Positions 1 to 4,896 of a DNA stretch of 5,832 nt are shown one piece after another. The notes beneath the pieces are model-generated. The model had not been told where the DNA came from, searched no databases, and saw only the letters and a list, made by a program, of their open reading frames with translations. The stretch comes from Verrucomicrobiota bacterium. Its GTDB lineage: Bacteria > Verrucomicrobiota > Verrucomicrobiia > Limisphaerales > UBA1412. Location: positions 1 to 5,832 of the forward strand of contig JAFZAR010000216.1 of assembly GCA_017557085.1 (NCBI GenBank). The letters run 5' to 3'. Position numbers and translations under genes: made by a program. How positions within the stretch are numbered: the first letter of the stretch is position 1; each line of letters begins with the position of its first letter.

Positions 1-829
1 CCCGGTAAATATCCAGCCCTTGCTCCAGCGTGATCTGATGGAACCGGCCCGGCCATTCCAACCGACCGTCCGGTGTCACTTCCATTCCGACCGCGGCCAT
101 CATCCCGCTGGCAAACCGAGCGTCAAAACTCATCAACCCGGCATCCAACAAGCCTTTTTGATCCTCCAGAACGGCTCCGGTCGAATGCATCATGGCCAGA
201 GAAGGCTTTTGCAAATAAAGACGGGCACTTCCATCCACCTCAGCGCATAGCACCCCGTGCTTAGAACACTGCTCCAGCGAACTGGGCACACAAACCGCCG
301 TCATGCCGGGGAAATCAAAACAGACCTCCGCCGGATCATAAAGCAGCAGCGCATCCCCTGAAACCACTAAATATTGTCCCGCACTAGTCCTTCCCGCAGG
401 CAGCGAGCTCAAATCCGCCACCAGCCGGTCAAAAAGGGTCGTTGTTCCTGTCCCGGAAGGCTCCGGGATGGGTACAAATAACTTGCCGCAAGGCGCGTAA
501 GCAGGCAGCCGCCGGGAATCTCCGCCGGCATGGACGATCATGACTCGCAGAGAACAAAGAAAATCTTCCAATTTCTTCCACGAATCTATCAAAATCTTAC
601 GACTTTGACACTCGGCCCGAACGATCTCCATCAAACATAAAAGAGTGCTGCCACCGCTGCCGATCCGTCGTCCACCGGGATCCGCCACCACCAGCCAGCG
701 TTTGAAAGGTGCCAGGACACCGCTCCCGTTCCGGGACGAAAGAAGCATCCGATACGCTTCGGCCTGGACATCATTGGATGCCGTCACGATCAGCGCGTCC
801 CAATATGGAGTCAAACCTTTCATTCTCAT
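1..829 (-). CDS. Fucokinase / fucose-1-phosphate guanylyltransferase family protein (N-terminal part, cut by window edge)
   Basis: The reading frame is open from ATG at 829 to the left edge (276 codons, no stop), so only the N-terminal part is visible. It matches the fold shared by GDP-L-fucose pyrophosphorylase and the N-terminal half of bifunctional Fkp-type fucokinases: WDALIVTASN at residues 10-19, a QAEAY segment at 22-26, a DPGGRRIGSGGSTL stretch at 50-63, the nucleotide-binding-type segment HAGGDSRRLP followed by GKLFVPIP at 100-122, and VSGDALL at 156-162. Family members convert L-fucose-1-phosphate plus GTP to GDP-fucose. Longer members also carry a GHMP kinase domain that makes fucose-1-phosphate, but whether this one does lies outside the window. 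The start is 9 bp after the regulator stop, preceded by purine-rich AGAAGAAAG; ATG at 823 is an alternative. Cotranscription with the regulator is likely. Family assignment is fairly firm, the exact activity is not. Confidence 0.8.
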   Translation of the reverse strand, partial: MRMKGLTPYWDALIVTASNDVQAEAYRMLLSSRNGSGVLAPFKRWLVVADPGGRRIGSGGSTLLCLMEIVRAECQSRKILIDSWKKLEDFLCSLRVMIVHAGGDSRRLPAYAPCGKLFVPIPEPSGTGTTTLFDRLVADLSSLPAGRTSAGQYLVVSGDALLLYDPAEVCFDFPGMTAVCVPSSLEQCSKHGVLCAEVDGSARLYLQKPSLAMMHSTGAVLEDQKGLLDAGLMSFDARFASGMMAAVGMEVTPDGRLEWPGRFHQITLEQGLDIYR

Positions 830-838
830 CTTTCTTCT

Positions 839-1621
839 TTAGAATTCGGCTGGTTTTTCTCCAGCGATATGGACTTCTATTCCTTTGCTTCTCAATGCCT
901 TGATAAACTTAGGATCAGCACCGGAATCTGTCACCAGTGTCTGGATATAGCTGGCCGCGCACAAAAAGAACAACGAACGTCGGCTCAGTTTGGTTGAATC
1001 CATACAGAAAATCACCTTTTGCGCCGCATGGATCATCGCCAGCTGCATATCTATCAGCAAGGCATGTGTATTCGTAACTCCCTCATCCAAAGTCAGTCCT
1101 CCGGCACCCATGATAGCGACATCCGCATGGATCTTGGAAAAGCCCTCCACAGCTTTGGGACCTGTCAACACTCCCAGCCGCGGATAGATCACACCACCGG
1201 TCACATGCACCTCCACCTGACTGTAAGAAGAATATAAGTTAGCTATAGGCAAGGAATTAGTGATAACAATAGGATGCTTGGACATCAAACGCTGCGCCAC
1301 ACTGTAAACCGTTGAACCTCCATCCATTATGATCGTCTGTCCCGGAGATATGAGAGAAGCGCAGCAAAATCCGATCTTCTTCTTCACATCAGCCAGTACT
1401 GAAATATTCGGAGCAGCCAGAAGATTTCCCGGTTCCAACCGATCCGTTAACCGGGCTCCCCCGTGGGTTCTGCGGATCAACCCCTTCTTTTCAAGGCGAT
1501 TGACATCCCTGCGGATAGAGGAAATGGAGGTGTTTAAAATTTCCGATAATTCATCAAGAGAGCAAAATTCTTTCTCTTGCAAGTAATTATAAATTTTATA
1601 CTGACGTTCTTCAGCCTGCAC
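839..1621 (-). CDS. DeoR-family transcriptional regulator of the microcompartment/fucose locus
   Basis: This is a cytoplasmic DNA-binding protein of 260 residues, the usual family size. Residues 5-55 form the DeoR-type winged helix-turn-helix: SLDELSEILN, then SSIRRDVNRLEKKGLIRR and THGGA. The C-terminal sugar-phosphate sensor (about 75-250) has the typical DGGST (100-104), VITNSLPIA, VTGG, an AIMGAGG stretch, GVTN and a DSTK near 208-211. The family usually represses sugar-catabolic operons and is released by a phosphorylated sugar. Being divergent from the shell operon, it is the likely regulator of it and of itself. The start is uncertain. The frame stays open to TTG at 1747, but that would overlap the opposite pduL start, and homology begins only near the GTG at 1621; TTG at 1657 is a further option. 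None has a clear Shine-Dalgarno sequence. The inducer (fuculose- or rhamnulose-phosphate?) is inference. Confidence 0.9.
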   Translation of the reverse strand: MQAEERQYKIYNYLQEKEFCSLDELSEILNTSISSIRRDVNRLEKKGLIRRTHGGARLTDRLEPGNLLAAPNISVLADVKKKIGFCCASLISPGQTIIMDGGSTVYSVAQRLMSKHPIVITNSLPIANLYSSYSQVEVHVTGGVIYPRLGVLTGPKAVEGFSKIHADVAIMGAGGLTLDEGVTNTHALLIDMQLAMIHAAQKVIFCMDSTKLSRRSLFFLCAASYIQTLVTDSGADPKFIKALRSKGIEVHIAGEKPAEF

Positions 1622-1628
1622 GATGTTT

Positions 1629-1657
1629 ATTTTGGAAGATTTTGGAATTTTTTGCAA
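1629..1657 (-). promoter_or_regulatory. Candidate promoter of the regulator gene
   Basis: On the minus strand TTGCAA (1657-1652) and CAAAAT (1634-1629) are separated by 17 bp and resemble sigma-70-type -35 and -10 boxes (each 4 of 6 matches). The -10 box ends 7 bp before the GTG at 1621, so transcription from it would start at or next to the start codon and give a leaderless message. The boxes overlap the tandem repeats, which would allow autorepression. Identified by eye only. Confidence 0.35.
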
Positions 1658-1659
1658 GA
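1630..1659. repeat. Three tandem 10-bp repeats, candidate DeoR operator
   Basis: Read on the plus strand, three head-to-tail units lie with no spacer: TTTTGGAAGA (1630-1639), TTTTGGAATT (1640-1649) and TTTTGCAAGA (1650-1659). The period is 10 bp, about one helical turn, so all copies face the same side of the DNA. The array lies between the divergent genes and covers the inferred -35 to -10 region of the regulator. Direct repeats in this position suit a DeoR-family operator, but binding is inference. The third unit is also flanked by a T6 and an A6 run (1648-1653, 1659-1664). Confidence 0.55.
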
Positions 1660-1675
1660 AAAAAGATAAATGAAG

Positions 1676-1704
1676 TTGACTTTCCCTCCAGAATCTGAGA
1701 TGCT
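1676..1704 (+). promoter_or_regulatory. Candidate promoter of the shell operon
   Basis: TTGACT at 1676-1681 is a good -35 match. With a 17-bp spacer the -10 position is GATGCT (1699-1704), a weak match with only three consensus bases. An A-rich tract (1659-1670) sits just upstream, as an UP element would. Transcription would start near 1711, leaving a leader of about 8 nt before the pduL ATG, in line with the missing Shine-Dalgarno sequence there. The weak -10 suggests need of activation, or that the true promoter differs. Confidence 0.3.
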
Positions 1705-1718
1705 CTTTGCCCGATGTT

Positions 1719-2399
1719 ATGGCTGAACTGAGGCAAATACCTGACAAGCTGACGATCGAAAAGATGGTCAGAGAACTTGTTTACTCTAAGCTTGGGAAGA
1801 AATTACCCGAGTCTGTAAATGCGCCCAATCCCCTGGTGGTGAATGTGAGCGCGCGCCACTGCCACCTGACACAGGAGGCCGTGGAAGCATTGTTTGGAGC
1901 CGGGTACCAGCTGAATGTTCACAAAAACCTCTATCAGGCGGGACAATTCGCGGCTAAAGAAACCGTGACATTAATCGGACCGCGCAGCCGGATCATTTCC
2001 AATCTGCGCATTCTGGGACCCTGCCGTAAGATGAATCAGGTCGAACTGGCTTATACAGACGCGGTCTCTCTGGGCTTTGACATCCCGGCCAGACTCTCCG
2101 GCGATGTGGAAGGCACTCCGGGCTGTATGCTGATGGGGCCGGCCGGCTTCTTTGAAATGGATTCGGGCGTGATCCGCGCTCTGCGCCACGTCCACATGGG
2201 CGAAGAAGACGCCGCATTCTACGGGGTCAAGAACGGAGATATGATGAATCTCAAGATCCACGGAGACTGCGGGATCACCCTGGCCAATACGCTGGTGCGT
2301 GTGACCAAGGGCTTTAAGCTGGAAGTACACGTCGATACCGATGAGGCAAACGCGTGTCACTTGAACCCCAAGAGTTTTTGCGAACTACTCAAACAATAA
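1719..2399 (+). CDS. pduL: PduL-type phosphate acyltransferase with N-terminal encapsulation peptide
   Basis: This enzyme exchanges CoA on an acyl-CoA for phosphate, recycling CoA inside the microcompartment and passing acyl-phosphate to a kinase. The 226 residues carry the PduL landmarks: metal-site HxH in VNVSARHCHL (His47, His49), the segment QVELAYTDAVSLGF (107-120), ARLSGDVEGTPG (124-135), the second HxH in RALRHVHMGEEDA (His157, His159) and EVHVDTDEANA with His204. PduL is unrelated to Pta. Residues 9-29 form an amphipathic helix (LTIEKMVRELVYSKL) joined by a polar linker to the first domain, as expected of an encapsulation peptide. ATG at 1719 was chosen because it keeps the whole helix; ATG at 1764 would cut it and TTG at 1707 adds only four residues. 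No Shine-Dalgarno sequence is visible. It is the first gene of the plus-strand operon. Confidence 0.95.
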   Translation: MAELRQIPDKLTIEKMVRELVYSKLGKKLPESVNAPNPLVVNVSARHCHLTQEAVEALFGAGYQLNVHKNLYQAGQFAAKETVTLIGPRSRIISNLRILGPCRKMNQVELAYTDAVSLGFDIPARLSGDVEGTPGCMLMGPAGFFEMDSGVIRALRHVHMGEEDAAFYGVKNGDMMNLKIHGDCGITLANTLVRVTKGFKLEVHVDTDEANACHLNPKSFCELLKQ

Positions 2400-2440
2400 A
2401 CATTTTTTTAATAACCCTAAACATAAGCTAATATATTATT
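2400..2440 (+). promoter_or_regulatory. AT-rich spacer before the first shell gene, possible internal promoter
   Basis: These 41 bp contain only seven G or C bases, in sharp contrast to the surrounding genes. There is no Shine-Dalgarno sequence before the shell ATG at 2441. TAATAT (2429-2434) lies 6 bp before that ATG and could act as a -10 box, but no convincing -35 box is seen. The tract may simply keep the translation start unstructured for high expression of a shell protein. Confidence 0.25.
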
Positions 2441-2710
2441 ATGAGCGAAGCGCTAGGAATGGTGGAAACCAAAGGTTATGTAGGCAGCGTTGAAGCTGCG
2501 GACGCGATGGCCAAGGCGGCGAGTGTCTCGCTGGTCAAGACAATCGCTATCGGCGGAGCTATGATCACAGTAATGGTCAAAGGCGACGTAGGCAGTGTGA
2601 AGGCAGCTGTAGAAGCTGGCTCCAAAGCGGCGGCAAAAGTCGGTGAGCTGATCAGCTCACACGTCATCGCCCGTCCGCATGAAGAACTGCTGAAAGTTTT
2701 CGTGAAATAA
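2441..2710 (+). CDS. BMC-H shell protein (hexamer-forming), paralogue 1
   Basis: This is a single Pfam-BMC-domain protein of 89 residues, the size of PduA-like hexamer subunits that tile the flat facets of the shell. It starts with the typical ALGMVETKGYVGSVEAADAM; Lys11 in ETKG is the edge lysine that holds neighbouring hexamers together in known shells. KGDVGSVKAA (47-56) and SHVIARPHEEL (73-83) complete the domain. The pore-lining loop reads AIGGAM (36-41), where PduA has KIGSGL, so the usual pore serine is a glycine. There is almost no C-terminal extension. The gene follows pduL by 41 bp of AT-rich DNA without Shine-Dalgarno sequence and precedes the second shell gene by 24 bp. Confidence 0.95.
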   Translation: MSEALGMVETKGYVGSVEAADAMAKAASVSLVKTIAIGGAMITVMVKGDVGSVKAAVEAGSKAAAKVGELISSHVIARPHEELLKVFVK

Positions 2711-2734
2711 CAACCAGAGAAAGAGATAAAGAAT

Positions 2735-3016
2735 ATGGCACAACAATTGGCTGTAGGAATGATTGAAACGAAGGGCCTCTGCGCGTTAGTGGAAGCCTGT
2801 GACGCAGCTCTGAAAGCAGCGGATGTGACCCTGACCGGCTGGGAAAAGATCGGCAGCGGTTATGTCTCCGGTGTGTTCCGTGGTGATGTGGCGGCCGTCA
2901 AGGCAGCGACAGACGCGGCGGCAGCGGCAGCGGCTCAGATCGGTGAAGTCATCAACGTCCAGGTGTTTCCGAGACCTCACGAAGATATCGGGATGCTCGG
3001 CCCTTGGATCCAGTAA
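2735..3016 (+). CDS. BMC-H shell protein (hexamer-forming), paralogue 2, PduA-like pore
   Basis: A second single-domain BMC-H of 93 residues: VGMIETKGLCALVEACDAAL (edge Lys13), then WEKIGSGYVSGVFRGDVAAVKAATDAA (36-62) and VFPRPHEDIGML (77-88). The pore loop KIGSG (38-42) is the classical PduA form, unlike the other two paralogues, so this hexamer is the best candidate for passing a small polar aldehyde or acid. A run of seven alanines (61-67) sits in the second helix. A purine-rich stretch, AGAGAAAGAGAT (2716-2727), lies upstream of the ATG as a loose ribosome binding site. The next gene, the kinase, starts 44 bp downstream. Confidence 0.95.
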   Translation: MAQQLAVGMIETKGLCALVEACDAALKAADVTLTGWEKIGSGYVSGVFRGDVAAVKAATDAAAAAAAQIGEVINVQVFPRPHEDIGMLGPWIQ

Positions 3017-3060
3017 TCATCAACTGACATTGGAGAAAAACTACACACTTTAGCATCTCT

Positions 3061-4248
3061 GTGAAAATACTGGTTGCTAATCTAGGTTCCACCTCGCTGA
3101 AATACCGTCTGTTTGACTGCAGCGGTAAGGAGGAGAAACTCCTGACACGAGGCGGATTTGAACGAGTAACGGACTATGCGGCCGCGATCGACTCCTGTTT
3201 GAGCGAGTTGAAGAACGGCGGCTTCATTACCAGCGAAAAAGACCTGGCGGCAGTGGGATTCAAACCCATCATTGCCCGCGACATCACCGGCTGTGTCCGG
3301 ATGGATGAACGGGTGCTGCAGGCCATGGAAGCCTACCGCGAGGTGGCTCCCGCACATAACCCGCCCTATATCAACGGTGTGCGCATTTTCTCCAAAAAAA
3401 TGCCCTCCACTCCGATGATCGGCCTTTTCGAGACCTCCTTTTATCAGTGGGCTCCCAAGGCCGCCGTGCGGTACGCGGTTCCCAAGAGCTGGTATGACGA
3501 AGGTGTGCGCCGCTGGGGATTCCACGGAGCCAGCCACAAGTTCATTGCGGAGAGATCCGCTGAACTGCTGGGCCGGAGCGATGTGGCCGAACGCGTGCGG
3601 ATGCTTTACGTCAACAATGGAGCCACTCCCATCCGCAAACCGGATCTCCGGGTCGTATCCTGTCACTTGGGCGGAAGCTCATCCCTGACAGCGATCCTCA
3701 ACGGTGTCGGTATGTGCAACAGTATGGGAATGACCCCGCAGGCGGGTCTGCCGCAGAATAACCGCGTGGGTGAATTAGACGCCTTTGCGATCCCCTTGAT
3801 GATGCGCCGTCAGAAACTGACCGTCGAGCAGGTCGAGTACGCCCTCTCCAAAGAAGGCGGCTTGAAAGCTCTCTCTGGCGGTTTCAATGACATGCGCGAC
3901 ATTCGCAAGGAAGCCGAAAACGGCAATGAAGATGCCAAACTGGCCATTGATGTCCTGGTTTGGCAGGCACGTCACTGGCTGGGAGCCTATTTCCTCCAGA
4001 TGAACGGTCTGGATGGATTCGTCTTCACCGCCGGCATCGCGGAGAACAATCCGTGGCTACGGTCACGCATCTGCGCCAATCTCGATCAACTAGGTATAAA
4101 ACTGGATGAAGAAAAGAACGCCAGCGCCCCTTCCGGTCAGGAAGTCGAAATCAGCGCGGCGGACTCTAAAGTTAAAATTTTTGTAGTCCCGACCAATGAA
4201 GAACTCGTCATTGCCAGGGAAGTGAAACGTTTTTTAGAAAATCATTAG
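3061..4248 (+). CDS. ackA: Acetate/propionate kinase homologue with altered active site
   Basis: This 395-residue ASKHA-fold protein would make ATP from acyl-phosphate supplied by PduL. Acetokinase landmarks present: NLGSTSLKYRLFD (Asn7), AHNPPYINGV (His99), RRWGFHGASHKFI (His155), SCHLGG (His202), SMGMTPQAGL, Arg235 in NNRVGELD, TAGIAENN (324-330) and PTNEELVIAR (377-386). Changed compared with classical AckA: GHRVVHGG is GFKPIIAR (66-73), so the catalytic Arg is Lys68; the Asp of FDTAF is Glu124 (FETSF); the Asn after HLG is Gly205. About 17 extra residues precede SCHLGG (around 172-196). These changes may fit a lactyl substrate or mean reduced or different activity. The GTG start is required by MKILVANLGS and by a TGA at 3025 upstream in frame. 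No nearby Shine-Dalgarno sequence and no targeting helix are seen. Confidence 0.88.
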   Translation: MKILVANLGSTSLKYRLFDCSGKEEKLLTRGGFERVTDYAAAIDSCLSELKNGGFITSEKDLAAVGFKPIIARDITGCVRMDERVLQAMEAYREVAPAHNPPYINGVRIFSKKMPSTPMIGLFETSFYQWAPKAAVRYAVPKSWYDEGVRRWGFHGASHKFIAERSAELLGRSDVAERVRMLYVNNGATPIRKPDLRVVSCHLGGSSSLTAILNGVGMCNSMGMTPQAGLPQNNRVGELDAFAIPLMMRRQKLTVEQVEYALSKEGGLKALSGGFNDMRDIRKEAENGNEDAKLAIDVLVWQARHWLGAYFLQMNGLDGFVFTAGIAENNPWLRSRICANLDQLGIKLDEEKNASAPSGQEVEISAADSKVKIFVVPTNEELVIAREVKRFLENH

Positions 4249-4254
4249 TAATTA

Positions 4255-4260
4255 AAAGGA
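4255..4260 (+). promoter_or_regulatory. Ribosome binding site of the third BMC-H gene
   Basis: AAAGGA lies 7 nt before the ATG at 4268. It is the only near-canonical Shine-Dalgarno sequence before any gene in the operon, which supports this start and suggests stronger independent initiation here than at neighbouring genes. Confidence 0.6.
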
Positions 4261-4267
4261 AATTTTT

Positions 4268-4573
4268 ATGGTACAAGCAATAGGAATGCTGGAAACCCGT
4301 GGTTTGGTCGCCCTCGTGCAGGGTACCGACGCAATGCTCAAAGCGGCCAATGTGCAGCTGGCCGGTCCGATGAAACAAGTCGGCAACGCCATGGTGACTG
4401 CCGTGGTGGTTGGTGACGTGGCAGCAGTGCAGGCAGCAGTGGATGCCGGTGTCGCAGCGATCAAAACAACCGGCGGACAAGTCGTCAGCGCGCATGTCAT
4501 CGCGCGCCCGAATGACGATGTCAAACTCGTCCTGCCTCAGGCTCCCAAAGCAACAACACCGGCGGCTCGCTAG
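4268..4573 (+). CDS. BMC-H shell protein (hexamer-forming), paralogue 3, divergent
   Basis: A third single-domain BMC-H, 101 residues: AIGMLETRGLVALVQGTDAM at the start, VVGDVAAVQAAVDAG (47-61) and SAHVIARPNDDVKLVLP (74-90). It departs from the other two at usually conserved places: the edge lysine of ETKG is Arg11, the basic residue of the R/K-GDV motif is Val48, and RPH is RPN. Its pore loop is KQVGNAM (36-42), one residue longer than in PduA and with Asn40 at the pore position. A short proline/alanine/threonine-rich tail (91-101, ending PAAR) extends past the domain. It may form a specialised hexamer of lower abundance or different permeability. It lies 19 bp after the kinase and 3 bp before the pentamer gene, suggesting translational coupling with the latter. 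Confidence 0.93.
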   Translation: MVQAIGMLETRGLVALVQGTDAMLKAANVQLAGPMKQVGNAMVTAVVVGDVAAVQAAVDAGVAAIKTTGGQVVSAHVIARPNDDVKLVLPQAPKATTPAAR

Positions 4574-4576
4574 AGT

Positions 4577-4888
4577 ATGTATCTGGCCCAGGTAGTAGGG
4601 GTTGTCGTCGCTACCAAAAAGGATGCCGCGATGGAGGGGCGCAAACTGCTCGTTCTGCGGCCCATGGTGGCTGACGAGAAAAATCCAACCGTTCTCAAGG
4701 AATTGGGAACGACGTTCGTTGCCGTTGATTCGGTGGGCGCCGGCGTGGGAGAACTTGTTCTCTTCTGTCAGGGCAGCTCCGCTCGTTTGGCTCCGGGGAT
4801 GAAACAAGCGCCTGTGGACGCTGTCATCATCGGAATCGTGGATACGGTGGACGTGTTGGGCAAGAAAGTATATACAGCTGGAAACTGA
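4577..4888 (+). CDS. BMC-P shell vertex protein (EutN/CcmL family)
   Basis: Pentamers of this family cap the vertices of the polyhedral shell. The 103 residues show the family pattern: MYLAQVVGVVVATKKDAAMEG at the N-terminus (a beta-strand with the characteristic YLAxVxGxVVAT start), LLVLRP (24-29), the signature AVDSVGAGVGELVLFCQGSSAR (49-70) and DAVIIGIVDTVDV (81-93). The length is normal. The start is 3 bp after the preceding shell gene's stop and has no Shine-Dalgarno sequence, so translation is probably coupled. PVM-type loci usually encode several BMC-P paralogues; only one is present in this window and others may lie to the right. Confidence 0.95.
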   Translation: MYLAQVVGVVVATKKDAAMEGRKLLVLRPMVADEKNPTVLKELGTTFVAVDSVGAGVGELVLFCQGSSARLAPGMKQAPVDAVIIGIVDTVDVLGKKVYTAGN

Positions 4889-4896
4889 ATTGAACC

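Noticed and set aside
20..264. Short plus-strand open frames at the left edge
   Set aside because: They are antisense shadows of the fucokinase-family gene, whose minus-strand frame is open across 1-829 and has recognisable motifs.
1622..1747. Longer version of the regulator starting at TTG 1747
   Set aside because: The added 42 residues have no DeoR similarity, and the start would overlap the opposing pduL start. The region instead carries promoter-like boxes and repeats.
1971..2360. Open frame of 129 codons on the minus strand within pduL
   Set aside because: It is antisense to a well-supported PduL with both HxH motifs, and the product has no recognisable domain.
3031..3061. Possible hairpin of GGAGA with TCTCT just before the kinase GTG, hiding a GGAG
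   Set aside because: Only four Watson-Crick pairs plus two wobbles close a 19-nt loop. This is too weak to claim regulation without conservation data.
3082..3666. Open frame of 194 codons on the minus strand
   Set aside because: It lies inside the acetate-kinase homologue, whose motifs run through both strands' overlap. The antisense product resembles no known family.
2455..4305. Repeated AGGAATG followed by GAAAC at the start of all three BMC-H genes
   Set aside because: This reflects the shared protein motif GM-x-ET of paralogous genes, not a DNA repeat or an internal ribosome binding site, since AGGA abuts the internal ATG.
4208..4807. Open frame of 199 codons on the minus strand
   Set aside because: It spans the end of the kinase, the third BMC-H and most of BMC-P, all clearly coding on the plus strand.
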